Below are positions 34,851-42,585 of a stretch of 64,000 nt of DNA, in pieces. Source of the DNA: Burkholderia sp. Bp9143 (GTDB taxonomy: Bacteria; Pseudomonadota; Gammaproteobacteria; Burkholderiales; Burkholderiaceae); NCBI RefSeq assembly GCF_003853645.1, contig NZ_QTPO01000004.1, positions 1 to 64,000 on the forward strand, read 5' to 3'. Made by a program: the position numbers and the translations under genes. A model generated the notes under the pieces. The model was not told the DNA's origin and did not search any database. It worked only from the letters and a program-made list of their open reading frames with translations. Each line of letters begins with the position of its first letter. The first letter of the stretch is position 1.

Positions 34851-35990
34851 TCACGCGCAGGCGCGCTCCTGCTCCTTGTTGAAGAACGGGATCACGTGCT
34901 CGCCGATGTTGCGGATCGTCTCCATCTGCGCGTCGTGCGGCACCGTGCCCATCTGGCACAGGAACAGCACTTCGTCGACACCCGCTTCCTGCAGGCGGCC
35001 CACGTAGCCGATGCAGTCGTCCACCGTGCCGTACGCGTGGTTCGGGTTCATCATCGCGAGCGCCGGATCGGCAAAGTTCACGACGACTTCCTCCGACGCG
35101 AAGCGCGAACGGATCACCATCTCGCCGGTATCGGCCTGCACGAGGTCGTCGCCCCACTTCGCCGGGTCCGGACGCTCGCCGCCCGTGTACCAGTACGCGA
35201 GCGATTCCATGAAGTAGCGCTGGCCGCGGATGCCGATCTTGCGGGCCTTCTGGCCGTCGGCCATCACGACCGTCGGGCACAGTGCCGCGAGGTGCTGGGT
35301 CGGGCGGAAGCCGACCTGGTCTTCCGGCTTGCGGTTCGCCCACGCTTCGCGATAGACCGCGTTCTTCTTCGCGACTTCATCGGGGCCGCCGAAGCCGAGC
35401 ACCAGCGCACCCATCCCGCGCTGGCCCGCGCGCAGCAGCGCGTCGGTGTTCGTGCAGGCGAGGTACATCGGCGGATGCGGATCCTGGAACGGCTTCGGGT
35501 GGATCGGGCGCTTCGGAATCTTGATGTACTTGCCGTCGTGCTCGATCTCGTCCTGCACGAACATCTTCGGCACCAGGTACATCGACTCGTCGATCATCGG
35601 CTGCAGTTCGTTGAGGTCGTAGCCGAACGCGCCCGCCTCCTGCTGGCTGCCGCCCTTGCCGACGCCGAAATGCACGCGGCCGCCCGACAGGATGTCGAGC
35701 AGCGCGACGCGCTCGGCGACCTTGATCGGATGGTTCATCGCCGGCGGCAGGCACACGACGCCGTGACCGAGGCCGATGCGCGTCGTGCGGCCGGCCAGGT
35801 ACGCAAGGAAGGTTTCCGGCGCGCTCATGTGCGCATAGTTGGTCAGCGACGTGTGCTCCACGCACCAGATCGTGTCGAAGCCGACCTGCTCGGCCAGCAG
35901 CGCTTGCTCGACCGTCTCCTTGAACACCCGGTGGTCGCCCTCGCGCGATGCGTCGGTGGTCTGGGCTTCGTAGATGAGGGAAAACTTCAT
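34851..35990 (-). CDS. LLM-class flavin-dependent oxidoreductase
   Basis: A 379-residue luciferase-like monooxygenase with the LLM barrel (KFSLIYEAQTTDASREGDHRVF; GFDTIWCVEHT; RTTRIGLGHGVVCLPPAMNHPIKVAERVALLDILSGGRVHFGVGKG). It would use reduced FMN. It leads the upstream steroid block, 168 bases before hsaA, and is divergent from a VOC protein. No step of the mycobacterial pathway I know uses an LLM enzyme here, so its role is open: perhaps side-chain or ring oxidation, or a Baeyer-Villiger-like reaction. ATG at 35990 with GGAGA nine bases upstream. Confidence 0.85.
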   Translation of the reverse strand: MKFSLIYEAQTTDASREGDHRVFKETVEQALLAEQVGFDTIWCVEHTSLTNYAHMSAPETFLAYLAGRTTRIGLGHGVVCLPPAMNHPIKVAERVALLDILSGGRVHFGVGKGGSQQEAGAFGYDLNELQPMIDESMYLVPKMFVQDEIEHDGKYIKIPKRPIHPKPFQDPHPPMYLACTNTDALLRAGQRGMGALVLGFGGPDEVAKKNAVYREAWANRKPEDQVGFRPTQHLAALCPTVVMADGQKARKIGIRGQRYFMESLAYWYTGGERPDPAKWGDDLVQADTGEMVIRSRFASEEVVVNFADPALAMMNPNHAYGTVDDCIGYVGRLQEAGVDEVLFLCQMGTVPHDAQMETIRNIGEHVIPFFNKEQERACA

Positions 35991-36249
35991 TGCGTGCGTC
36001 TCCATGTATGTTGGACGAGTCGGGGTCGTGCAGCCGCCCGCACGATACGGACGAATAGCGACGGTCCACGGATGGGAGTGTCGGCGCGCGGGCCCGCACG
36101 GACATCGTCTGTTTGGAGTAACGGCACGCCTGCGGGGACAGAGGGGTTTCACCGTCATCCGATCGGACTGCGTCGCGGCCGGCACCGCGCGCTAGCATCG
36201 AACGACGGTGCATCGCGCGCCGGTCACATCACGACAAGGGAGAGAGGGA
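35991..36249. promoter_or_regulatory. Divergent intergenic region, promoter of the upstream steroid block
   Basis: It separates the LLM gene (minus) from the VOC gene (plus), so it should contain both promoters. I found no copy of the CAGAATCC repeat seen before hsaC and no obvious -35/-10 pair. Confidence 0.4.
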
Positions 36250-36600
36250 ATGAAGGTTTCGATGCTGCTGTACCCGGTCGACGACATCGACACAGCCCTG
36301 CCGCTGTTTGTCGACGGACTGGGCCTGAACGTAAAGTTCCGCGACGGCGACCGCTATTGCGCGCTCGATGGCGGCCCGCTGACGATCGCGCTGGTCGCCG
36401 GCGACGAGCAGATCGTCGAGCGCGCGGCGCTCACGCTGCGCGTGGACGAGGACGACGACCTTTACGCGGCGATGGCGCGAGTCGTGAAGGCCGGCGCGTC
36501 GGTGCGCGTGCCGGTGCAGGCCGGGCCGCACGAATACCGCGCGGTGCTCGAGGACAAGAACGGCGCGCTGCTGGTGATTTCGCAGAAACGCGCGGCATGA
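36250..36600 (+). CDS. VOC-superfamily (glyoxalase-like) protein
   Basis: A 116-residue single vicinal-oxygen-chelate module (YPVDDIDTALPLFVDGLGLNVKFRDGDRY, and EYRAVLEDKNGALLVISQK). Purine-rich GGGAGAGAGGGA precedes the ATG. Metal ligands typical of glyoxalase I are not evident: few histidines occur, so it may be a binding or resistance protein rather than a lyase. Divergent from the steroid block; a link to it is only positional. Confidence 0.8.
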   Translation: MKVSMLLYPVDDIDTALPLFVDGLGLNVKFRDGDRYCALDGGPLTIALVAGDEQIVERAALTLRVDEDDDLYAAMARVVKAGASVRVPVQAGPHEYRAVLEDKNGALLVISQKRAA

Positions 36601-36610
36601 CGCAGTCACA

Positions 36611-36680
36611 GGCGGTGGGCGGTGGGCGGTGGGCGGTGCGCGGTGCGCGGCGGGCGGTGGGCGGTGGGCAGTGCGCGGCC
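36611..36680. repeat. Heptameric GGCGGTG tandem repeat
   Basis: About ten tandem copies of a seven-base unit, GGCGGTG with variants GCGCGGT and GGGCAGT, follow the VOC stop by some ten bases. The region is non-coding between convergent VOC and LysR genes. Copy number of such repeats often varies between strains. Confidence 0.7.
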
Positions 36681-36740
36681 CGGCCGGCGGGCATCCGGCC
36701 GGATCCCGCGTGAACAGTTGAGGTCTGGTGGCGATGTGCG

Positions 36741-37610
36741 CTACACGCTTTGATCGGCCGCGCCGGGGGCGCGCAGGTCACTGGTTTCCAGCAGCTCGAG
36801 CAGCGTGCCGGCCGGCTGGCTGAGCCGCTTCGCGGCGAGCGCGATGAATTCGACGTCGGGCAGCGCGGGCAGCCCGTCGCCATTCACCGGCGGCGCCAGG
36901 CCGCGCGCCGACAGGTACTGCGACGTCGCGGTGAGCCCGAGCCCGGCCCGCGCGGCCGCGATGCAGCCCGGCTGGCTGCTGCTCGAACACACGACTTCCC
37001 AGCCGATCCCCTTTTCCGCGAGCGCGTTCAAGACGACCGCGCGCGTGACGCTCGGCTCCGCGACCAGCACGAGCGGCAGCGGCCGCTCCAGATCGACCAC
37101 GGTGCCCGGCCGCGCGACCCACTCGAGCCGCGCCCGCAACAGCGGCGTGCCGCGCCGCTCGCCGAGCCGCCGCTTGCCGACCATCAGGTCGAGCGCGCCC
37201 GCATCCATCAACTCGTAGAGCCGGCTCGTCATGCCGGTCGTGATCTCCAGCGCGACGTCGGGGTGCGCGGCGCGGAACGCCGCGAGCACGTCCGGCAGCG
37301 CGACCAGCGCGAGATCGTCCGACGCGCCGAGCCGCACGCGGCCCTGCAGCCGCGGCTTGCGGAACTGCGATTCCGCGCGGCTCAGCGCCTGCAGGATCAC
37401 GTTCGCGTGCACGAGCAGCGCCTCGCCGTCGGCCGTCATCGCGATCGAGTGGGTGTCGCGCACGAACAGCCGCCGGCCGACGCTCTCTTCGAGACGACGG
37501 ATGTGTTCGCTGACGCTCGACTGGTTGAGCCCGAGTTGCCGCCCCGCTTCGGTGAAGCTGCGGCAGTTCGTGACGGTCGCGAACGTCTTGAGCCAGATTG
37601 GATTGAGCAT
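36741..37610 (-). CDS. LysR-family transcriptional regulator
   Basis: A 289-residue LysR protein. Helix-turn-helix at residues about 18-37 (FTEAGRQLGLNQSSVSEHIRRLEE), then the periplasmic-binding-like effector domain (RVRLGASDDLALVALPDVLAAF). The effector is unknown. It is divergent from a DHA2-type exporter 183 bases away, the usual arrangement for a LysR that controls its neighbour, so exporter regulation is more likely than control of the steroid genes. Confidence 0.9.
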   Translation of the reverse strand: MLNPIWLKTFATVTNCRSFTEAGRQLGLNQSSVSEHIRRLEESVGRRLFVRDTHSIAMTADGEALLVHANVILQALSRAESQFRKPRLQGRVRLGASDDLALVALPDVLAAFRAAHPDVALEITTGMTSRLYELMDAGALDLMVGKRRLGERRGTPLLRARLEWVARPGTVVDLERPLPLVLVAEPSVTRAVVLNALAEKGIGWEVVCSSSSQPGCIAAARAGLGLTATSQYLSARGLAPPVNGDGLPALPDVEFIALAAKRLSQPAGTLLELLETSDLRAPGAADQSV

Positions 37611-37792
37611 CCCGCATTGTCATCGCCAATTCCGATGACAGTCAATGTCTTCAGGTGGCTTCCCGATGACCACCGGAATCGGTACCATCGAACGCTTGTA
37701 GACCGGCCGTGCGCCGGCGCGAGCCTGCCGCCGCCACGCCGCGTCGCCCGTCACGTCGTCGCCGCGCCGGTCGCCGCACTTCCCATTTCGTC

Positions 37793-39181
37793 ATGTCCCG
37801 CGAACCCTCACACTCCGCGCTGCTGTGGATCGTCGCCGCCGCGTTCTTCATGCAGTCGCTCGACACGACGATCGTCAACACCGCACTGCCGTCGATCGCG
37901 CAAAGCCTGCATGCGTCGCCGCTCGCGATGCAGCCGGTCGTGGTCGTCTACACGCTGACGATGGCGATGCTCACGCCGGCGTCCGGCTGGCTCGCGGACC
38001 GGTTCGGCACGCGCCGCGTGTTCTCGCTCGCCATCCTGGTGTTCTCGCTCGCGTCGATCGGCTGCGCGGCGTCGCACACGCTCGGCCAGCTCGTCGTCGC
38101 GCGCGCCGTGCAGGGCATCGGCGGCTCGATGCTGCTGCCGATCGGGCGGCTCGCGGTGCTGCGCCGCGTGCCGGGCGAACGGTACGTCGCGGCGATCGCG
38201 TTCGTGTCGATCGCCGGGCAGCTCGGCCCGATCGTCGGGCCGACGCTCGGCGGCTGGCTCACGCAGGCGATTTCCTGGCACTGGGTGTTCATCGTCAACG
38301 TGCCGGTCGGCGTGGTCGGCTTCCTCGCGGTGCAGCGCTTCCTGCCGCACGACCAGGCGACGCAGCCGCCGCCGTTCGACTTCGTCGGCTGCGCGCTGCT
38401 GTCGGTCGCGATGATCGCGCTGTCGCTCGCGATCGATCCGCCGATGCCCGCGCACCGCACCGGCTGGGCGATCGGGCTCGCCGTGCTCGGCGTGGCGAGC
38501 GCGCTCGCGTACCTGCCTCATGCACGGCGCCGCGCGCAGCCGCTGTTCCGGCTCGGGCTGTTCCGCGAGCCGAACTTCGGCTCCGGCCTGCTCGGCAACC
38601 TGCTGTGCCGGATCGGCACGAGCGCGGTGCCGTTCATGCTGCCGCTGCTGATGCAGGTGCAGCTCGGCTATACGCCGCTGCAGTCGGGGATGATGATGTT
38701 GCCGGCCGCGATCGCCGGCGTGCTCGCGAAGCGCTGGATCGCACCGCTCGCGAAACGCTTCGGCTACGCGACGTTCCTGGTCGTGAACACGGGGATCGTC
38801 GGTTGCGCGATCGCGGGGTTCGCGCTGGTCTCGGCCCGACCCGCGCCGGCGCTGGAGATGGCGTTGCTGATCGTGTTCGGCGCCGCGAACTCGATGCAGT
38901 TCGCCGCGATGAACGCCGTGACGCTGAAGGGGTTGTCGCACGCCGACGCCGGCAGCGGCAACAGCCTGTTCACGATGATGCAGATGCTGGCGATGGGGCT
39001 CGGCGTGTCGATCGGCGGCGGGCTCGTGAACCTGTTCGCCGCGCATTGGGGCTCGATGGCGAACGGCTTCATGCTGTCGTTCGTCTGCATGGGCGCGGTC
39101 ACGCTGCTGTCGTCCGTCGTGTTCCGGCGGATCGATACCGCCGCGCCGCCGCGGCCGGTCGCGCCGCGGCCGTCCGCATGA
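37793..39181 (+). CDS. MFS drug transporter, DHA2 (EmrB/MdtD type)
   Basis: A 462-residue inner-membrane exporter with about 13-14 hydrophobic helices. The family motifs are LDTTIVNTALPSIA (DHA2 signature after helix 1), GWLADRFGTRRVF (motif A) and GPTLGGWL (motif C, antiporter). It would export drugs or metabolites by proton antiport. No EmrA-like adaptor is adjacent. The ATG at 37793 fits the MSREPSHSALLW start of the first helix; the frame upstream is GC-rich and unlikely to be translated. Confidence 0.9.
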   Translation: MSREPSHSALLWIVAAAFFMQSLDTTIVNTALPSIAQSLHASPLAMQPVVVVYTLTMAMLTPASGWLADRFGTRRVFSLAILVFSLASIGCAASHTLGQLVVARAVQGIGGSMLLPIGRLAVLRRVPGERYVAAIAFVSIAGQLGPIVGPTLGGWLTQAISWHWVFIVNVPVGVVGFLAVQRFLPHDQATQPPPFDFVGCALLSVAMIALSLAIDPPMPAHRTGWAIGLAVLGVASALAYLPHARRRAQPLFRLGLFREPNFGSGLLGNLLCRIGTSAVPFMLPLLMQVQLGYTPLQSGMMMLPAAIAGVLAKRWIAPLAKRFGYATFLVVNTGIVGCAIAGFALVSARPAPALEMALLIVFGAANSMQFAAMNAVTLKGLSHADAGSGNSLFTMMQMLAMGLGVSIGGGLVNLFAAHWGSMANGFMLSFVCMGAVTLLSSVVFRRIDTAAPPRPVAPRPSA

Positions 39182-39206
39182 ACGGTGCCGCGGGCAGGCG
39201 CGGCCG

Positions 39207-39587
39207 TCAGTTCACCTGACGGCGCTCGACGATCCGCTTGAGCACCCAGCGGATCGACGAACCGTCGGCCGGCGGCTGCGCGACGCGATATTCGTCGACT
39301 TCCAGCACGTATTGATAGCCGGGCTGGTACGCAAAGCCCTCGATGCCCGCGTACCACAGGCTCCACGGCTCGGCCGGGCTGCCGCGCACCTGCAGGCAGT
39401 CCATCGGCGCGACGCCCGTGCAGCGCGCCATCTGCGGCGCGACATGAACGGTCTGGGTCACGGGACGGCCGTCGGCCGGGCGAGCCGCGCGCGCATCCGT
39501 CGCGGCCGCGTCGGTCTGGCATCCGGCGAGCAGCGTGCTGCCGGCAATCACGGCCGCGCCGAGCAGCGTTCGGGTCTTGCGGATCAT
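39207..39587 (-). CDS. Small lipoprotein, DUF4377-like
   Basis: A 126-residue lipoprotein with signal peptide and lipobox LAGC (lipidation at C23). The mature part has two further cysteines (ARCTGVAPMDCLQV) and a conserved WVLKRIVERRQVN end, resembling DUF4377. Function unknown. ATG with AGAGGAAC eight bases upstream. The stop overlaps an 8-bp hairpin (39203-39223) shared with the 3-prime side of the convergent MFS gene, which may end both transcripts. Confidence 0.85.
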   Translation of the reverse strand: MIRKTRTLLGAAVIAGSTLLAGCQTDAAATDARAARPADGRPVTQTVHVAPQMARCTGVAPMDCLQVRGSPAEPWSLWYAGIEGFAYQPGYQYVLEVDEYRVAQPPADGSSIRWVLKRIVERRQVN

Positions 39588-39919
39588 TTGATGTTCCTCT
39601 GGAAACGTTGGCGGGGCGATTTGACGAACGGCGCGCACGAAAGTTCGCAAATCGCTTACAGCACGCGTGCCGCCCCCCTCATTCGAGATCGGCAAGCACA
39701 CCGCGCGCTCGCATCTACGTACGATCTTCTCGAAGACGGGCGTCACGCGGTACGCGACGCTCGTGCGGATGTTGCCGAACGACGTGTTGTCGCTGCGGTG
39801 ATGCGCTCGACGGCGGCTTCACCGCGTGGTGATCGTGTATTACCATCGGCGCTTCCTCGACCGCTTCGTCGCGCCGCGTGCGCCCACCCGTCCACGGGCG
39901 AGCCGCGCCCCCTGTTCGC
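39588..39919. other. Intergenic region between divergent lipoprotein and recombinase genes
   Basis: About 330 bases. It must contain the two promoters. I see no gene, no tRNA and no obvious attachment-site duplication. Confidence 0.45.
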
Positions 39920-41113
39920 ATGACCTCACCCGTTCCGTCCGACGCCGCGCTGCGGCCGCAGCCGATCGATGCGCTGACCGTGCCGGCCGCGCTCGACGGA
40001 CGCGCGGGCACCAACCGCTCGACCGGCGCGCATCCGCAGATCGCCGCGACCCACGATCTCGACGCCGTGCGCGCATGGCTCGCGCGCTTCGTCGATACGC
40101 CCACCACGTTCCAGAACTACCGCAAGGAAGCCGAACGCCTGCTTCTTTGGGCCGTGATCGCGTGCGGCAAGCCGCTGTCGTCGCTCACGCACGAGGATCT
40201 CGTCGTCTACCGGCAGTTCCTGCTCGCGCCCGCGCCGGCCGACGTGTGGTGCGCGAACGGCGGGCGCAAGCATCCGCGCGGCGATCCGCGCTGGCGGCCG
40301 TTCTACGGGCCGCTGTCGGCGGCCAGCCAGCGGCAGGCGATGGTGATCCTGAACGTGATGTTCTCGTGGCTCGTGCAGGCCGGCTATCTGGCCGGCAATC
40401 CGCTCGCGCTGTCGCGGCAGCGGCAACGACGGCCCGCACCGCGCGTCACGCGCCATCTCGGGACGCCGCTGTGGCAGGCGGTCAAGGACGCGATCGCCGC
40501 GATGCCACGCGACGACGCGCGCGCATCCTTCCATGCGGATCGCGCGCGCTGGGTCTTCACGCTGCTGTATCTCGGCGGGCTGCGCATCACTGAAGCAGCC
40601 GATACGACGATGGGGCAATTCTTCGCGCGGCGCGATGCGAACGGGCGCGATCGCTGGTGGCTCGACGTGACCGGCAAAGGCGGCCGGCAACGGCTCGTGC
40701 CCGCCACCAGCGAAATGATGGCCGAGCTGGCGCGCTACCGGCGCGCGCACGGCCTGCCCGCGCTACCCGCCGACGGCGAGGACACGCCGCTCGTGCTGCC
40801 GGCCGGTCACACGCGCAAGCCGCTCACGCGCGCGGCGCTGCACCGGATCGTGAAGCAGGTGTTCCGGTTCGCGGCCGACCGGTTGCGTGCGCAAGGGAAT
40901 GCAGGCGAAGAACAGGCGCGCGTTCTCGAACAGGCATCCGCGCACTGGCTGCGCCACAGTGCGGGCTCGCACATGGCCGACGGCCGTGTCGACCTGCGGC
41001 TCGTGCGCGACAACCTCGGCCACGTATCGTTGACGACGACGAGCCAGTATCTGCACGCGGACGACGACTGGCGGCACAGCGAAACCGAGGAGAAGCACCG
41101 GATCGATTGGTGA
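39920..41113 (+). CDS. Tyrosine recombinase / site-specific integrase
   Basis: A 397-residue phage-integrase-family recombinase. The catalytic set is present: Arg in LGGLRITEAAD, Lys in VTGKGGRQRLVP, H342 and R345 (HWLRHSAGSH), H368 (LGHVSLTTTSQYLH) and nucleophile Y377. The N-terminal SAM-like core-binding domain starts around residue 45. It has no excisionase, no phage genes and no nearby tRNA, so it is an orphan, probably chromosomally conserved rather than an active mobile element. Confidence 0.88.
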   Translation: MTSPVPSDAALRPQPIDALTVPAALDGRAGTNRSTGAHPQIAATHDLDAVRAWLARFVDTPTTFQNYRKEAERLLLWAVIACGKPLSSLTHEDLVVYRQFLLAPAPADVWCANGGRKHPRGDPRWRPFYGPLSAASQRQAMVILNVMFSWLVQAGYLAGNPLALSRQRQRRPAPRVTRHLGTPLWQAVKDAIAAMPRDDARASFHADRARWVFTLLYLGGLRITEAADTTMGQFFARRDANGRDRWWLDVTGKGGRQRLVPATSEMMAELARYRRAHGLPALPADGEDTPLVLPAGHTRKPLTRAALHRIVKQVFRFAADRLRAQGNAGEEQARVLEQASAHWLRHSAGSHMADGRVDLRLVRDNLGHVSLTTTSQYLHADDDWRHSETEEKHRIDW

Positions 41114-41134
41114 ACGGCGCGCCGTTCGCCCGCT

Positions 41135-41353
41135 TCAATACACGGCCACCCAATGCCCCGGCACCCACGCCCAGTGGTTGCCGGCCCAGCGGTAATGGCC
41201 CTTCGCCCAGCGATAGCCGGGTGCGGGCGGCGGCGGCATCACTTCGGCGACCGGCGCGGGCTGCGGCGGCCGCGCCGGTTCCACCACGCATGCGGACATC
41301 AGCGCGGCGCTCATCGTCACCCATACGGCAAGCGATACGGATCGGATCTTCAT
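41135..41353 (-). CDS. Small WXXGXW-repeat lipoprotein
   Basis: A 72-residue lipoprotein (lipobox MSAC, residues 19-22) with a proline-rich linker (PARPPQPAPVAEVMPPPPAPGY) and three YRW/HWAW-GHW motifs (YRWAKGHYRWAGNHWAWVPGHW) typical of the YXWGXW/BcpO-related repeat family. Function unknown; envelope anchoring is likely. A related protein lies at 47326-47625. Confidence 0.82.
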   Translation of the reverse strand: MKIRSVSLAVWVTMSAALMSACVVEPARPPQPAPVAEVMPPPPAPGYRWAKGHYRWAGNHWAWVPGHWVAVY

Positions 41354-41419
41354 CGTCGATTTCTCCCTGTTGTGTCATGTGTAATCGGTTGGCGGATGCG
41401 AACATGCGCATGCCGCGCG

Positions 41420-42583
41420 TCACGCGGTCCCGCGAACGAGGCCCGTCATCGGCCGCGTCGTGCCGCTTTCCGCGAACAGCGTGGATGCGGTACGGCCGGG
41501 ATCGAGCCGCAGGCTTTCGGCGGCCGCGCCCGCGATCAACGCGTCGAGCGACGCGGTCGGCTTCAGGTCGCGCCCTTCGTACAGGTCACCCGGCCGCAAG
41601 CCGGGCCAGTCGGCGATCACGCGTCCGCCCTCGACCGCCCCACCCGCCAGCATCGCGACCGACGCCTGCCCATGATCGGTGCCGCCCGTACCGTTCGCGG
41701 CGGCGGTGCGGCCGAACTCGGTCGCGACGAGCACCGTGGTCTGCCGCCACGCGGGCCCGAGACCGTCGCGCAATGCGGCGAGCATCGTGTCGAGCGCCTT
41801 CAACTGATTCGCGAGCCGCGCGTTCTGCGCGCTGTGCGTGTCCCAGCCGCCCGTCTCGATCATCGCGATCCGCGGGCCGTCGTCGCGCGCGAGAAACGTC
41901 GCCGCGAGCTTGCCGACGCCCGCCGGATCCTGGCGCGCATGCGCGTCGCCGGCGAGGCCGCGCGCGGCCATCGCCGATTGCCACAGCGGCCCGAGCTGCG
42001 CGTCGGCCTCGTACAGCGCCGACACGCGCGCGAGCAGGTCGTCCGGCGCGGCCGGCAAACCCGATGCCGCGTATGACGCGGCCTGCACGCTGCCGCGCAA
42101 CGCGAGCGGCACCGTCGGTGCGAACGCGATCGCGTTGTCCCGCGTCGCCGGCAGCATCGCGGCGAGCCGGTTCAGCCAGCCGTCCTTCACTTGGTACGGC
42201 GCGCGCCCGCCGGTCTCGAGCACGTTCTGGCCGTCGAAATGCGAGCGGTCGCGATACGGCGACGCGATCGCGTGGACGAACAACGCCTGCTTGTCGCGAA
42301 CCATTTGCGCGGTCTGCACGAGCGACGGATGCAGCGCGAACGTGCCGTCGATGCGCGTCGCGGCCGACGCGTCAATCGCCAGCGGGCCGCGCAGCGACGC
42401 ATACGCGGGTTCCGCATACGGGACGACGATGTTCAGACCGTCGGCCGCGCCGCGCTGGATCACGAACACGAACCGCCGGTCGGTTTCGACGTTCGCGAAC
42501 GCGATGCACGGCGCGACGAGGATCGCGCCCGCACCGGCGGCGGCGATGCTCAGGAAATGTCGACGGGTAATGGATCGAGCCAT
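41420..42583 (-). CDS. DUF1501 family protein, Tat-exported
   Basis: A 387-residue protein with a Tat signal (SITRRHFLSIAAAGAGAILVAP) and the sulfatase-like DUF1501 fold (RGAADGLNIVVPYAEP, TGGWDTHSAQNARL, ATEFGRTAAANGTGGTDHGQ). These pairs with DUF1800 proteins occur in many proteobacteria with no assigned substrate. ATG at 42583 has GGAG six bases upstream; an ATG two codons earlier would overlap the DUF1800 stop. Likely periplasmic. Confidence 0.88.
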   Translation of the reverse strand: MARSITRRHFLSIAAAGAGAILVAPCIAFANVETDRRFVFVIQRGAADGLNIVVPYAEPAYASLRGPLAIDASAATRIDGTFALHPSLVQTAQMVRDKQALFVHAIASPYRDRSHFDGQNVLETGGRAPYQVKDGWLNRLAAMLPATRDNAIAFAPTVPLALRGSVQAASYAASGLPAAPDDLLARVSALYEADAQLGPLWQSAMAARGLAGDAHARQDPAGVGKLAATFLARDDGPRIAMIETGGWDTHSAQNARLANQLKALDTMLAALRDGLGPAWRQTTVLVATEFGRTAAANGTGGTDHGQASVAMLAGGAVEGGRVIADWPGLRPGDLYEGRDLKPTASLDALIAGAAAESLRLDPGRTASTLFAESGTTRPMTGLVRGTA

Positions 42584-42585
42584 GT

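Noticed and set aside
36229..36609. Minus-strand frame opposite the VOC gene
   Set aside because: Fully antisense to a gene with clear family motifs and a good ribosome site.
36741..37610. LysR gene as regulator of the steroid locus
   Set aside because: It is divergent from an exporter gene, the usual target arrangement, and is separated from the steroid block by a VOC gene and a tandem repeat.
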